DNA of 64,000 nucleotides, taken from Xenorhabdus koppenhoeferi (GTDB taxonomy: Bacteria; Pseudomonadota; Gammaproteobacteria; Enterobacterales; Enterobacteriaceae). The DNA is taken from assembly GCF_900116635.1 (NCBI RefSeq), contig NZ_FPBJ01000017.1, positions 1-64,000 on the forward strand, in the 5' to 3' direction. A program made the translations under genes and the position numbers. A model generated the notes under the pieces. It was given only the letters and a program-made list of their open reading frames with translations, searched no databases and was not told where the DNA came from. This document shows positions 49,590 to 61,202 of the stretch, one piece after another. Position 1 is the stretch's first letter, and the number at the start of each line of letters is the position of its first letter.

Positions 49590-51167
49590 TTATTCCCACT
49601 CAATTGTTGCCGGCGGTTTACCGCTGATGTCATAAACTACCCGCGAAATACCATCGACTTCATTGATGATTCTGTTCGATACACGGCCCAAGAAATCATA
49701 TGGCAGATGTGCCCAATGAGCAGTCATAAAGTCGATTGTTTCTACCGCACGCAGGGAAACAACCCAGTCGTATTTACGGCCATCGCCCATAACACCTACA
49801 GAACGGACTGGCAGGAATACCGTAAATGCCTGGCTGACTTTATTGTATAAATCCGCTTTATGCAGTTCTTCAATGAAGATAACGTCCGCACGGCGCAGCA
49901 GGTCACAATACTCTTTCTTCACTTCGCCCAATACGCGAACACCAAGACCCGGTCCCGGGAATGGATGACGATACAGCATGTCATATGGCAGACCCAGCTC
50001 CAGACCGATACGACGAACTTCGTCTTTGAACAGCTCTTTCAGCGGTTCAACCAGACCCAGTTTCATATCTTCCGGCAGTCCGCCCACATTGTGGTGAGAT
50101 TTAATAACATGAGCATTACCGGTTGCAGATGCAGCAGATTCGATCACGTCTGGATAAATCGTGCCCTGTGCCAGCCAATTAACCTGAGTTTGTTTTGATG
50201 CTTCTTCATCAAATACATCAATAAAGACGTGGCCGATAGCTTTACGTTTAGCTTCTGGCTCATCAATGCCCGCCAGTGCGGACAGGAAGCGATCTTCCGC
50301 TTTAACATGGATGATATTCAGGTCAAATTTACCTTCAAACATCTCCATGACCTGATCTGCTTCATTCAGACGCAATAAACCGTTATCCACGAAGACACAG
50401 GTCAAGCGCTTACCAATCGCACGGTTCAGCAACAATGCAGTAACAGAGGAATCGACACCACCAGACAACGCCAGAATAACTTGGTCATCACCAATCTGCG
50501 CACGCAAACGCTCTACGATATCGTCAATAATAGAAGCAGGGGTCCACAGCGCTTCACATTGACAGATATCCAGCACGAAGCGTTTCAGAATATTTTGTCC
50601 CTGATGAGTGTGTGTTACTTCTGGGTGGAATTGCACACCATAAAAACGTTTTTCATCATTGGCTATGATGGCAAACGGGCAAGTATCAGTGCTGGCAACT
50701 GTTGTAAAATCAGCTGGAATAGCAGTCACTTTGTCACCATGACTCATCCATACATCCAGCAAAGGTTTACCGTCTTCGCTCAGGGCATCTTGAATATCGC
50801 GGAACAATTCGCAGTTATTTTTGATCTCAACCTGAGCATAACCGAATTCACGCTCATCAGAATTAGAAACCTGACCACCCAATTGCATGGACATAGTTTG
50901 CATGCCATAGCAAATTCCCAATACCGGTACACCTGCGTTGAAAACATATTCCGGTGCACGAGGACTATTGTTTTCAGTTGTGCTCTCAGGGCCACCAGAA
51001 AGGATAATACCGTTCGGATTAAATTCGCGGATTTGCTCTTCAGTGACATTCCATGTCCAAAGTTCACAATAAACACCAATTTCACGAATACGGCGGGCAA
51101 TAAGCTGTGTATATTGCGAACCAAAGTCAAGGATCAGAATACGATGCTGATGAATATTAGTTGTCAT
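49590..51167 (-). CDS. guaA: GMP synthase (glutamine-hydrolysing)
   Basis: The 525-aa enzyme has an N-terminal glutamine amidotransferase (catalytic Cys in VLGICYGMQ, His/Glu in FHPEVTHT), an ATP-pyrophosphatase domain with the P-loop LSGGVDSSV, and a C-terminal dimerisation domain ending KPPATIEWE. It converts XMP to GMP. It lies 76 bp downstream of guaB, as the second gene of guaBA. The length equals the E. coli protein. Confidence 0.97.
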   Translation of the reverse strand: MTTNIHQHRILILDFGSQYTQLIARRIREIGVYCELWTWNVTEEQIREFNPNGIILSGGPESTTENNSPRAPEYVFNAGVPVLGICYGMQTMSMQLGGQVSNSDEREFGYAQVEIKNNCELFRDIQDALSEDGKPLLDVWMSHGDKVTAIPADFTTVASTDTCPFAIIANDEKRFYGVQFHPEVTHTHQGQNILKRFVLDICQCEALWTPASIIDDIVERLRAQIGDDQVILALSGGVDSSVTALLLNRAIGKRLTCVFVDNGLLRLNEADQVMEMFEGKFDLNIIHVKAEDRFLSALAGIDEPEAKRKAIGHVFIDVFDEEASKQTQVNWLAQGTIYPDVIESAASATGNAHVIKSHHNVGGLPEDMKLGLVEPLKELFKDEVRRIGLELGLPYDMLYRHPFPGPGLGVRVLGEVKKEYCDLLRRADVIFIEELHKADLYNKVSQAFTVFLPVRSVGVMGDGRKYDWVVSLRAVETIDFMTAHWAHLPYDFLGRVSNRIINEVDGISRVVYDISGKPPATIEWE

Positions 51168-51243
51168 TTGTGAATTCCCAAAACAAGTGGCAATTAAAAG
51201 ATAAAAAAGTCAGTGGCCCGATTTGCGGGCCACTCTAAATAAA

Positions 51244-52710
51244 TTACAGTCCCAGACGATAGTTTGGTGATTCTTTGGTAATCGTCACGTCATGAACGTG
51301 ACTTTCCTGAATTCCAGCACCACTGATACGAACAAATTCTGCTTTAGTTCTCAGTTCATCAATGGTTGCACAACCCGTCAGTCCCATACAGGAACGTAAT
51401 CCACCCATTTGTTGGTGAACGATGCTTTTCAGTAAGCCCTTGTAAGCAACCCGACCTTCGATACCTTCTGGAACCAGTTTGTCTGCTGCGTTATCGGTCT
51501 GGAAATAACGATCAGATGAGCCTTTGGACATCGCCCCCAGAGAACCCATGCCGCGATAAGATTTGAACGAACGGCCTTGGTACAGTTCAATTTCACCCGG
51601 AGATTCTTCTGTGCCCGCCAGCATTGAACCGACCATGACACACGCCGCACCCGCAGCAATCGCTTTGGCGATATCACCTGAGAAACGGATGCCACCATCC
51701 GCAATCACTGGAATACCCGTACCTTCTAATGCGTCAACCGCATCTGCGATCGCAGTGATTTGAGGAACACCTACACCCGTCACGATACGAGTCGTACAAA
51801 TAGAGCCAGGGCCGATACCGACTTTAACTGCGTTCACACCAGCATCTACCAGCGCCTTGGCACCTGCACCAGTTGCTACATTACCACCAATGATTTGCAA
51901 ATCAGGGTATTTAGCACGGGTTTCACGAATACGTTGCAAAACGCCTTCAGAATGGCCGTGGGAAGAGTCGATCAGCAGCACATCTACTCCCGCAGCAACC
52001 AATGCATCAACACGCTCTTCGTTACCAGTACCTGCTCCAACCGCAGCACCAACACGCAGACGACCTTGCTCATCTTTACATGCATTTGGCTTACGTTCTG
52101 CTTTTTGGAAATCTTTTACCGTAATCATGCCAAGCAGATGGAAATTATCATCAACAACCAGCGCTTTCTCAACACGTTGTTCGTGCATTTTTTGCAAAAC
52201 CACTTCACGGGCTTCGCCTTCTTTTACCGTTACCAGACGCTCCTTCGGGGTCATTACCGCAGTGACCGGCTGATCCAGATCGGTCACGAAACGCACATCA
52301 CGACCAGTAATAATACCGACCAGTTCATTCGCTTCGGTCACAACCGGATAACCAGCAAAACCATTTCGTTCAGTCAGTTCGTGGACTTCACGCAGAGTCG
52401 TTTGTAGCGTTACAGTAACAGGATCAGTAACAACACCACTTTCGTGCTTCTTCACGCGGCTGACTTCTTCAGCCTGACGCTCGATTGACATATTTTTATG
52501 AATGAAGCCAATGCCCCCTTCCTGTGCCAGTGCGATTGCTAGTGAAGATTCCGTTACAGTATCCATAGCAGCAGAAAGCATAGGAACGTTTAGGCGAATG
52601 ACAGAAGTTAATTGAGTGGACAGATCTGCTGTGTTAGGCAGAACTGTAGAATGGGCAGGAACTAATAAAACATCGTCGAAAGTTAATGCTTCTTTTTTAA
52701 TTCGTAACAT
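51244..52710 (-). CDS. guaB: IMP dehydrogenase
   Basis: The 488-aa enzyme has a TIM barrel with catalytic Cys in GPGSICTTR, an inserted pair of CBS domains (about residues 95-200) and the Arg/Tyr flap after [18 protein letters not shown]. It oxidises IMP to XMP, the first committed step to GMP. The start at 52710 ([18 protein letters not shown]) is the E. coli start; an open extension to 52797 is promoter DNA. A GCAACCGATTTCGG motif at about 52774-52789 could be a weak PurR site. Confidence 0.97.
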   Translation of the reverse strand: MLRIKKEALTFDDVLLVPAHSTVLPNTADLSTQLTSVIRLNVPMLSAAMDTVTESSLAIALAQEGGIGFIHKNMSIERQAEEVSRVKKHESGVVTDPVTVTLQTTLREVHELTERNGFAGYPVVTEANELVGIITGRDVRFVTDLDQPVTAVMTPKERLVTVKEGEAREVVLQKMHEQRVEKALVVDDNFHLLGMITVKDFQKAERKPNACKDEQGRLRVGAAVGAGTGNEERVDALVAAGVDVLLIDSSHGHSEGVLQRIRETRAKYPDLQIIGGNVATGAGAKALVDAGVNAVKVGIGPGSICTTRIVTGVGVPQITAIADAVDALEGTGIPVIADGGIRFSGDIAKAIAAGAACVMVGSMLAGTEESPGEIELYQGRSFKSYRGMGSLGAMSKGSSDRYFQTDNAADKLVPEGIEGRVAYKGLLKSIVHQQMGGLRSCMGLTGCATIDELRTKAEFVRISGAGIQESHVHDVTITKESPNYRLGL

Positions 52711-52881
52711 GGGCAATATCTCACCAAGCAATGGGCAATAAGAGGGATAAAATATTGCCGCGGCATTATACAGGCCGAAATCGGTTGCCTCCAGCATTTT
52801 TTGAAAAAATTCTTGATTAGTCCTGAGAGGAGATTAATATCATTTAATTAAGCCCTTGCTTTAAAGTTTGATCTGGATCAC

Positions 52882-54243
52882 ATGTCGCTACCAACCAATA
52901 CCGGAATTTTTTCTGTTAGCCGCCTGAATCAGACGGTTCGTCAGCTATTGGAGATGGAAATGGGCAGAATCTGGATTTCTGCCGAAATGTCCAATTTTTC
53001 TCAGCCATCATCAGGACACTGGTACTTCACATTAAAGGATGAACGCGCACAAATTCGTGCTGCCATGTTCCGAAGTCAAAACATAAGGGCAACTTTCCGC
53101 CCACAAAATGGTCAACAGGTGTTGGTTCGGGCACAAATTACCCTGTATGAACCCCGGGGTGATTATCAACTGATTGTGGAAAGTATCCAACCTGCCGGTG
53201 ATGGGCTGCTACAACAACAATTTGAAGCATTGAAACAGAAACTCTCCGCAGAGGGATTATTTGAACAGTTCCATAAAAAAACTCTGCCCTCACCTGCAAA
53301 ACGCCTTGGTGTGATTACTTCTGCCAGCGGCGCAGCATTGCACGATATTCTGAATATCTTGAAGCGCCGTGATCCTTCCCTGCCTATTATTATTTACCCT
53401 ACCGCTGTTCAGGGTGCAGAAGCGCCATTGCAGATTATTCGGGCAATTGAACTGGCTAATGCTCGGCAAGAGTGTGATGTATTGATTGTCGGACGGGGTG
53501 GCGGATCACTGGAAGATTTATGGTGCTTTAATGATGAGCAAGTTGCACGGGCAATATTTCAAAGCCATATTCCTATCGCCAGTGCAGTCGGGCATGAAAC
53601 AGATGTGACCATTGCGGATTTTGTCTCTGATCTACGTGCGCCGACACCTTCCGCCGCAGCAGAGTTAGTCAGCCGTAATCAAATAGAATTATTACGGCAA
53701 ATTCAATCTCTGCAACAACGCCTTGAAATGGCGATGGATTACTTTTTTGCTCAAAAACAACGCGTGTTTAATGGATTGCAACATCGGCTACAACAACAAC
53801 GCCCTGATTTGCGGTTGGCTCGTCAGCAGAATCATTTAGCTGAGTTACGCCAAAAGTTGATTGATAGTTTTTTATGTTGTCTGAAACAACATTCAATCTC
53901 ATATGAAAAGTGGAATCAACGGCTGTTACACATTCATCCTGAACGGGAAATCCAATATTACAGTCAATCTATCCAACAACTTGATTTTCGTTTAAAACAA
54001 GCTATTGAGCGGCAATTAGGGCGTTATCGTGAAAAATTCGCTGTTTCTTGTTCACGGATGGAAGCAGTCAGCCCATTGGCAACGTTGAGCCGCGGTTACA
54101 GTATCAGTGAAGCATCTGATGGAAAGTTGTTGAAGCAGGTTAAGCAGGTGAAAGTTGGAGATAGGCTGAAAACACGGTTACAGGATGGTTGGGTTGAGAG
54201 TCAGGTGACACAGGTGACAAAAGTAAACAAGAAAAAAATATAA
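52882..54243 (+). CDS. xseA: Exodeoxyribonuclease VII large subunit
   Basis: The 453-aa protein has an N-terminal OB fold (about 1-100), the catalytic core with [36 protein letters not shown], and a long coiled-coil region followed by the C-terminal LSRGYSI segment. With XseB it degrades single-stranded DNA from both ends. It is divergent from guaB, as in E. coli. The island to its right has replaced the usual neighbour. Confidence 0.96.
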   Translation: MSLPTNTGIFSVSRLNQTVRQLLEMEMGRIWISAEMSNFSQPSSGHWYFTLKDERAQIRAAMFRSQNIRATFRPQNGQQVLVRAQITLYEPRGDYQLIVESIQPAGDGLLQQQFEALKQKLSAEGLFEQFHKKTLPSPAKRLGVITSASGAALHDILNILKRRDPSLPIIIYPTAVQGAEAPLQIIRAIELANARQECDVLIVGRGGGSLEDLWCFNDEQVARAIFQSHIPIASAVGHETDVTIADFVSDLRAPTPSAAAELVSRNQIELLRQIQSLQQRLEMAMDYFFAQKQRVFNGLQHRLQQQRPDLRLARQQNHLAELRQKLIDSFLCCLKQHSISYEKWNQRLLHIHPEREIQYYSQSIQQLDFRLKQAIERQLGRYREKFAVSCSRMEAVSPLATLSRGYSISEASDGKLLKQVKQVKVGDRLKTRLQDGWVESQVTQVTKVNKKKI

Positions 54244-54270
54244 AAAAGAATCACAATGCGTTATAAAAAT

Positions 54271-54330
54271 AGCGGTGAATATTCACCGCTCAGATTATTG
54301 ACAAAGTGCTGGTTTTTTATCCGGCACTTT
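54271..54330. terminator. Palindromes after xseA
   Basis: AGCGGTGAATATTCACCGCT (54271-54290) is a perfect 20-bp palindrome. Ten bases further, AAAGTGCTGG and CCGGCACTTT (54303-54330) form a second stem with a T-rich loop. Either may end xseA transcription; the second could also be the border of the IS1182 element. Confidence 0.55.
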
Positions 54331-54370
54331 GCTTTAATCAAATTCCGTTTACCCGACGGAGCTTGCCGCC

Positions 54371-55798
54371 ATGTTAAGAATGCCCCTTCCCCCGACGTTT
54401 CCTCCCGAAACACTCTCACTCGATGACCTCGTGCCCAAGAATCATCTGGTTCGTAAAGTGGATGCGGCGCTGGATTTTGAATTTATCCGTGACTTAGTCG
54501 CCCCGTTGTATTGCCACAATAATGGCCGCCCCGCAATAGACCCGGTGATGCTGATTAAAATGATGTTGCTGGGCTATTTATTTGGCGTGCCCAGTGAACG
54601 CCGGCTGGTTCAGGAAATTCAGGTCAATATGGCTTACCGCTGGTTTTTGCGACTGGGGCTGACCGACAAAGTCCCGGATGCGTCAACCCTCAGTCAGAAC
54701 CGACGCCGCCGGTTCAACCATTCCGACGTGTTCCAACAGATTTTCGACCATATTGTCGAACAGGCTATCGATAAAGGTTTTGTCGGCGGCCGGGCGCTTT
54801 ATACGGACAGCACGCATCTGAAAGCCAGTGCGAATCCCCATAAAGCCGAGAATATTCTGCGTCCCGTTCCGCCGGGTGCTTATCTGGACGAGTTGGAAAA
54901 AGCGGTGAATGAAGACCGGGCTCAGTCCGGAAAAAAAAGCCTGAAGCCAGCCCATAAGGAACGGCAAAGAAAGACTAAAGTCAGCACCACTGACCCGGAA
55001 AGCGGATTTATGCACCGGACGAACAAACCGAAAGGTTTTTTCTATCTCGATCACCGTACCGTGGACGGGAAAGCCAATATTATTCTGGACACTTATGCCA
55101 CGGCGGGCAATGTTCACGACAGCCAGCCCTTGATAGGGCGTCTGAAGCGTCAGCTGGCGCGTTTTTCGCTTAATCCCATCGCTCTCGTTCTGGATGCAGG
55201 CTATTTTACAGCCCCGGTTTGCCACCTGACCCTGGCGCTGGGTCTGACCCCGGTCATCAGTTATCGACGCCCCAACAAAGGGCTAAATACCTTTCAAAAG
55301 AAACAGTTTATTTATGACCCACAACAAGATTGCTATGTCTGCCCGCAGGGCGAAAAGCGGATTTATACCACCACCGGCCGTCAGGGATACCGTTATTACC
55401 GGACGGCCGCGGGGATTTGCCAGAATTGCCCGCTGCGGGCGGCCTATACCCGGGCGAAAAAGGGAAAAACCATCACACGGCATATCTGGGAAACGGACAA
55501 AGAAAAGGCCAGAGAAATCCGTTTGAGTCCGTGGGGTAAAAAGGTGCACAAGCGGCGAAAAGAAACGATAGAGCGCAGTTTTGCGGATGCGAAACAGCAT
55601 CACGGGCATCGTTATGCCCATTTTCGTGGGTTGCGGAAAGTTCAGATACAGTGCCTGTTGGCGGCAACAGCACAAAATATCAAGAAGATAGCTTTACTGG
55701 TGGCGGCACTTTATTGGTTTTATCTGTGGTTTACCCGTGAATGTATTGGGGCAGAAAGCCAATCCTGTGCAGGAAAAAGGCGTATCGGGGATCAATAA
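54371..55798 (+). CDS. IS1182-family transposase, intact
   Basis: The 475-aa transposase has the N-terminal DUF772-type segment (NHLVRKVDAALDFEFIRDLVAP, GYLFGVPSERRLVQEI), the DDE core (YTDSTHLKASANPHK, ALVLDAGYFTAP, ERSFADAKQHHGHRYAHFRG) and the cysteine pair region CYVCPQGE...CQNCPLRAAYTR. The gene is notably GC-richer than its neighbours, so it is probably a recent arrival. No stops or frameshifts. The element ends were not resolved. Confidence 0.9.
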   Translation: MLRMPLPPTFPPETLSLDDLVPKNHLVRKVDAALDFEFIRDLVAPLYCHNNGRPAIDPVMLIKMMLLGYLFGVPSERRLVQEIQVNMAYRWFLRLGLTDKVPDASTLSQNRRRRFNHSDVFQQIFDHIVEQAIDKGFVGGRALYTDSTHLKASANPHKAENILRPVPPGAYLDELEKAVNEDRAQSGKKSLKPAHKERQRKTKVSTTDPESGFMHRTNKPKGFFYLDHRTVDGKANIILDTYATAGNVHDSQPLIGRLKRQLARFSLNPIALVLDAGYFTAPVCHLTLALGLTPVISYRRPNKGLNTFQKKQFIYDPQQDCYVCPQGEKRIYTTTGRQGYRYYRTAAGICQNCPLRAAYTRAKKGKTITRHIWETDKEKAREIRLSPWGKKVHKRRKETIERSFADAKQHHGHRYAHFRGLRKVQIQCLLAATAQNIKKIALLVAALYWFYLWFTRECIGAESQSCAGKRRIGDQ

Positions 55799-55833
55799 GG
55801 AAAAATCGGAAGATAATAATTGATAATGAATGC

Positions 55834-55865
55834 GACAAACCCCGTTACTTTCAACGAGGTTTGTC
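55834..55865. terminator. Long hairpin next to the resolvase scrap
   Basis: GACAAACCCCGTT (55834-55846) pairs with AACGAGGTTTGTC (55853-55865), a 13-bp stem with one wobble and a 6-nt loop. It resembles in sequence the terminators at 43237 and 43954. Confidence 0.65.
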
Positions 55866-56050
55866 AGCGGTCTGTCTTCTCTCTGAGAAGTCCTTCTATT
55901 TTTTGATGCAATTTTTTGTCTACTGGACGCCCTTTGTATTTACCTTCCTGCCTGGCTTTCTTTACACCCTGAGCCTGACGGCGGCGTCTGTCCTCGTAGT
56001 CTTTCCGGGCAACGGCGGCCAGCATATCAAGCATCATGTCCGGCTTACAA
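55864..56050 (-). pseudogene. Serine recombinase (resolvase/invertase) fragment
   Basis: The minus strand reads MLDMLAAVARKDYEDRRRRQAQ, then GVKKARQEGKYKGRPVDKKLHQ. This is the E-helix and hinge of Tn3-type resolvases and DNA invertases. The catalytic N-terminal domain with its serine is missing, and the C-terminal helix-turn-helix is lost after LLREKTDR. The upstream side joins an IS630 tail. Confidence 0.78.
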
Positions 56051-56053
56051 CCC

Positions 56054-56126
56054 CAAGAAGACGGGAAAGATGCTCTATTGATGAACTGTTTATGGCGCAT
56101 GTGGATTATGTCTAATTATATTGATT
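56054..56126 (+). mobile_element. IS630-family 3' end remnant
   Basis: The plus frame PRRRERCSIDELFMAHVDYV followed by TAA and TCTAATTATATTGATT matches the last 19 codons and the terminus of the IS630 copies at 2528 and 61960, with several substitutions. The end truncates the ABC-F gene: its last codons are formed by the element's TATATTGATTT. Confidence 0.8.
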
Positions 56127-57081
56127 TAGCCTGCATAGCATTAACGGCCGCTCTTTGTATTCTCTCATCATACAATTTCGCATTTCTAGATTGGGTTGCC
56201 TCAGAACGTCCTTGTTCTCGATCAAGAATGATTTTGCTCTGATTTGCGTTTGAACGTCGTGACTTTCCCTGATTTTGGCGCTTTTCAGCTTTTTCTCGTG
56301 TTTTCTGTTTGTCGCGTTGTACCCGTTGCAAATATTTTTTTGATAATTCAGACTCTCTCTGTATCCCTAAACGCAACTGTTCCCGACTTTCGAGCCAAGG
56401 TTGCCAACCTCCCTGACTATGTTCAATCCCGATGCTGTTTAGTTCGTAAATTGATGATACTTTTTCCAGTAAATAAGTATCATGAGTAACAAGCAGACTT
56501 CCTCCGTTAAATGCAGATAGCCACTGTGCCAACCAAATACGTCCGTTTCTATCCAAATGATTACTTGGTTCATCCAGAACAATAAAATCATATCCTTGCT
56601 TCTTAAGTGCCAATAATCGTAATCTAGTTTGCTCCCCACCACTGAGAGAAACGAAAGCACGATCCAGTACATCAGAAGATAATCCCCCCTCTTCCAAAAA
56701 TACTTTTGTTTCTGACTCCCAATTCCATTGGCCTTCCATGAAATTGAAGTCGTCTGGTGTTCCTTTCCCTGTCAGGATTCGTTCATTAACCTGCCGGATA
56801 ATATTTATCCCTAATACATCGGCACCCGTTCCCGGTAACTGAGCTTCCTTCTGGGAAAGATAACCTACATCACAAAAGCGATGTACATAACCTTCAGACG
56901 GCATCATTTTTCCGGCCAATATTGCAGCAAGACAAGATTTACCAATACCGTTGCGACCTACCAATGCTTGCTGGCCAGTCGTCAAAAACATATTGATTCC
57001 TGAAAATAATGGAACAGACTCTCCAGGAAACTGTAAGGTGAGATGTTTCGCCTCAATTAATACGGAGTCAGTATTCTGCAT
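56116..57081 (-). pseudogene. ABC-F family ATPase, truncated after first ATPase domain
   Basis: The 321-aa frame has one complete nucleotide-binding domain: Walker A GRNGIGKS (residues 42-49), signature LSGGEQTRLRLLAL, Walker B DFIVLDEPSNHLD and the H-loop VTHDTYLLE. A highly charged linker (KKYLQRVQRDKQKTREKAEK) follows. ABC-F proteins have two such domains (about 500-550 aa); the second is missing because an IS630 end supplies the stop. ABC-F proteins act on ribosomes, and some protect from antibiotics. It lies 27 bp downstream of the PKS frame, which suggests a former self-resistance role. Confidence 0.8.
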
Positions 57082-57108
57082 TAGGCTTCCTTGATGTATA
57101 AATAATCA

Positions 57109-59304
57109 TTATTTTAGATTCGCTTGTGCCCGGGGATTAGGGACAGTGTAGCCGTTAGTTTTTCCGCCATGATTAACAGCACTCCCCTTAATCACTGCAT
57201 AAATATGGTCACCGTCACGTATCGCAGCATCCAGAGGCTTAAGCAAAACTGCACCAACCCCCTCACCCGCAACATAACCATAGCCACCTTCTCCAAAACT
57301 GCGGCACCGACCATCACCAGACGCAAAACGCCCTTGTGCCAACATAAAATATTTATTAGGGTGAATTGAAACATTAACTCCACCAGCGATGGCAACCTGA
57401 CAGCTACCATTGAGCAATGATTCACAAGCAACATGTAAGGCTGTCAGAGAAGAAGAACAGGCAGTATCAATAGCCATACTGGGGCCCTGAAAATCAAAAA
57501 AATAGGAAACCCGGTTCGCAATGGACCAATAACTGCTGTTAGCAAGTATTGGCATCCCTCTGAGACGTTCTTCAGCTTCATGAAGCTGATATTCTCCATA
57601 CATGACACCCACAAAAACGCCAATATCTCTGTCTGTCTCTGTTCCGCGTATCAAATTTTTGGGGGAATAACCGGCATCTTCAATGGCATGCCATGTGGTT
57701 TCCAGAAATAATCTGGCCTGCGGATCGATAATACTGGCTTCACGTGGGGATATATTGAAAGCCTGAGCATCAAAATGGGTGACATTACGTAAAAATCCTC
57801 CCCAACGGGTAAAGGTTGTATCCAGACGCTGCCTGTCTTGATCAAAAAATCTCATTCTATCCCAACGTTCAGACGGGATTTCTTCAATACAATCTTTCCC
57901 GTCACACAGATTCTGCCAAAACTCATCTAACGAATCAGCTTGTGGAAAACGTCCGCTTAATCCAATAATCGCAATATCCTGTGAAGCAGAAAGAGGCTTT
58001 TTCTCTTCCGTTATTATTGTGTTACTTGTCTGATGTTCACCCAGTTGTTTATTTTCCTGCGCAGCAATATCTTTCTTACCTCCCGGAAGTGGGCCATACT
58101 CTTCAACAATCGCTGACGCCAATTCAGCAATGGTATTGTTTTCAAACAATAGAGTTTTTGAAATTTTGCCTAAAGCCTTTTCGAGATGATCACTGATTTG
58201 GATCACGATTAAAGAATCGATACCTAATGCGCCAAATTCGTCATTTTCAGTAAAAGTGCCCGGAATTCGCCGGGTTTCTTTGACAAATAACGCCATGAGG
58301 TAACGTTTCATCTCTTCTGTGGCACCAGATATGGGATCAGACTTATCTGTGAATAGCGAGGAGTCTGTCTCCTGTTGTTTTGCCGATTCAGGTTGCTGAG
58401 ACCCCGTCTGTTCCAATGAAAAGGATTGCCTCAGTTTTTCTTCTTCTCCCTGCAATATCGCAACACTACTTTCCGTATTTTTTGCCAGTAAAGTGGACAA
58501 TATTGCTATGCCGGTTTTGCTTTCCAAGGGTTTCATACCGAGCTGTGACAATATGATTTGTTCTTCCTCAGCCACAAGCATTCCTCCATCACGCCACCAA
58601 GGCCAGGATACTGAAAGGCTCTTTCCCGGTGCACCTTCTGCCGTTCGCTGCTCGCAGAAGCCATTTAAAAATCCGTTTGCGAACGCATAATCACTTTGGC
58701 CTGCATTACCAAATGTTGCAGAGATAGAAGAAAAACAACAGAATAATTCCATATTTGCCTTTCGTGTTACCCGATCTAATACATAAGCACCGAGCACTTT
58801 GCTCCGAATCAGGTCATACGCGCCATCCAGTGGTTTGCGAACTAAATAACTATCCTGCAATGCGCCGGCCAGATGAAAAACACCTTTCAATCGTGATAAA
58901 TATGGCAGCAATTCTATTGCCACTGCGACTTCATCGGTAATATTGACCGACAAATACCGCCAATGAGAATGATGTTCTTTAGCAAATGATGTCATCTCGT
59001 TAATAGTATCAATGGCATCCGCCGGTGATTGTCTACCCAGTACAATCACTTCGGTATCAGGCTGACATAACAACTGACGCGCAAGGATCCGCCCCAGCCC
59101 TCCCAATCCCCCCGTGATGACATAGCATCCTGATACAGAGAGACTTAACTCAGGCAGCAACGGTAATGGTTGTGTAACCAGACTGTTACGCCACCAACCG
59201 TTATGACTGTCTATATATAATAACGATTCCTGACTACCACTAGCTGCTAACCAAGCATCTGTCGTGTGAATAGAGGCATCGCACACACACGTTGTAATAT
59301 GCAA
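57109..59304 (-). pseudogene. Polyketide synthase fragment: KR-ACP-KS (truncated)
   Basis: This is the second half of a frameshifted PKS gene. A ketoreductase domain (VITGGLGGLG at residues 63-71, Ser 192/193, Tyr206 in SDYAFAN) is followed by an acyl carrier protein (GIDSL, Ser364) and a ketosynthase whose Cys616 lies in DTACSSS. The KS stops after NPRAQANLK, before the HGTGT and NIGH histidines, so it is dead. No acyltransferase is present, as in trans-AT systems. It reads in the frame that is minus one relative to the upstream piece. Confidence 0.88.
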
Positions 59305-61202
59305 AGATCGTTTTTCTTTGCTCTCTCTCCTACCCGATGCTGCATCAGTAAGATATCGTTTATTGCTAAAGTATAATTTTGGCTTATCTGTGTTTCATCC
59401 TGTACTGCAACGAGGTCTGGCAAATCAGGTAAAATAGTCTGTGAATCGCTCTGTACCGGCAAAGGCCATTCCACCGGAGCAAAAGGATATCCTGGTAACG
59501 TAATATGCTGCCCCCCTATTCCGGGCATGTGATCCCAGTCAATATCAAAGCCTGAACACCACACCTTAGCGAGTTCATCCCAACACTGTTGTTGCCAATA
59601 ACTTTGTTGTTGTGCCACTGTCAGCTTCATGGACGGATTTGGCGTAAAACCGGCGGAATGCCAAACATTTTTCAGGACGTTATGCTGGAGATAATGGCTC
59701 ATATTTATACACAGCTCTTTTAATCCTGAAGCCATGAAAATGATACGGTGTTCAAAAGCCGCCCGCCCATGCTGGAGAGAGTAAGCAATATCTACACAAC
59801 GTAAATCCGAACGGCGTACAAATGCCAGGAATTGCTGAAGAAGTTGTGTGAGTTGTTGTTCATTTCTGGCACTAAAAGGAAATAAAAGTTGAGTCACAGA
59901 AGCATTTGATGGCAGTTGCCGTTTGGGTGGTTCTTCCAAAATGACATGAGCATTAGTACCACCTATCCCGAATGAACTAATGCCCATACGACGAATGTCT
60001 TTTTCATTCAATTGCCACGGCTGGCCTGACTCCGATATGGCAAAAGGTGTTACTGACAAATCGATATTCTGATTAACAGTGCCAACATTGATCTGCGGTG
60101 GAATCGTTTTATACTTCAGCATCAGTGCACCTTTGAGCAACCCCGCCATTCCGGCAGCTGTATTACAGTGACCAATATTCGCTTTCACGGCTCCCAGATA
60201 AACCTTCTGATTCTTAGTATGGGAAAACACACTGTTCAGACCTGCTATCTCTATGGGATCTCCCATTTTAGTACCCGTACCATGGGTTTCAACATAACCG
60301 ATATCCTCTGCTGTAAGCCCTGCAACAGCTAATGCGTCTTCGATAACATTGCGCTGCCCGACTGCGGAGGGTGCATAATAATCGTTCTTGTGAGAGCCAT
60401 CATTATTGACCGCAGAGCCACAGATAACTGCATAAATCATATCGTTATCTTGTATAGCATCATCAAGACGTTTCAATACAACCCACCCCATGCCATGCCC
60501 AAAAACTGTACCATCAGCATCATCAGAAAATGGTCGGCACACGCCTCCCTGACTGAGAATTAAGTCGCGGCTAAAGATATATCCGGCAGCAGGAAAATGT
60601 AAGGAAGCCGCACCAACTAAAGCCATATCGCTTTCTTCATTAATCAAACTTTCACATGCCAGATGGGTTGCTACCAGCGAACTGGAGCACGCGGTCTGAA
60701 CCGACAGGCTGGGGCCTGTGAATCCTAGTTTGTAACTGATACGTGTTGCAGCAAAGTCTTTGTCATTGCCCGTAAAACGGAAAAATCCGGGGGCATCGAG
60801 ATCGGCCAGAGTGACAGGTGTGTACAATGTGTTTTGCCCGACCGATACGTATACACTCACCGGGTAGTCACATCGTTCAGGGACATACCCCGCATCTTCC
60901 ATTGCATGCCAGGCACCTTCAAGCAGCAGGCGTTGTTGTGGATCAAGCAGTTCAGCATGCAGTGGACTAAAACCGAAAAACTCATTATCAAATTGGGTCG
61001 CACCTTCGATGATTGAGCCGACCGGGACAAACTGAGGATTTTCTATCCTCTGTCTGGTATGGCCCATTGCTGACATTTCCTCAGCTGAATAACGGCGAAC
61101 AACACTACGTCCATCTTTGATCATTGCCCAAAAATCTTCACCATTACGAGCAGCACCATAACGGCAGGACAAACCAATAATCGCTATTTTGTTATTCAAC
61201 AT
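59247..61202 (-). pseudogene. Polyketide synthase fragment: complete ketosynthase plus linker
   Basis: The first half of the PKS gene has 651 codons. A complete ketosynthase (about residues 3-430) has Cys172 in QTACSSS, His307 in THGTGT and His345 in NIGHCNT. A linker follows with LPGYPFAPVEWPLP near residue 590. The true reading frame passes to the next piece near 59384-59402, where the other frame reads DKPKLYFSNKRYLTDAASG; a single indel separates them. It starts by overlapping the NRPS gene by 11 bp (translational coupling). Confidence 0.88.

Noticed and set aside
50481-51173. 230-codon plus-strand frame opposite guaA
   Set aside because: A long shadow frame antisense to a clearly real gene; no family resemblance or ribosome site.
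52710-52797. Extended guaB N-terminus (29 residues)
   Set aside because: IMP dehydrogenase universally starts at MLRI; the extension overlaps promoter DNA.
55741-56115. 124-codon plus-strand frame
   Set aside because: Chimera made of the end of the IS1182 region, antisense of the resolvase scrap and the IS630 tail; not a gene.
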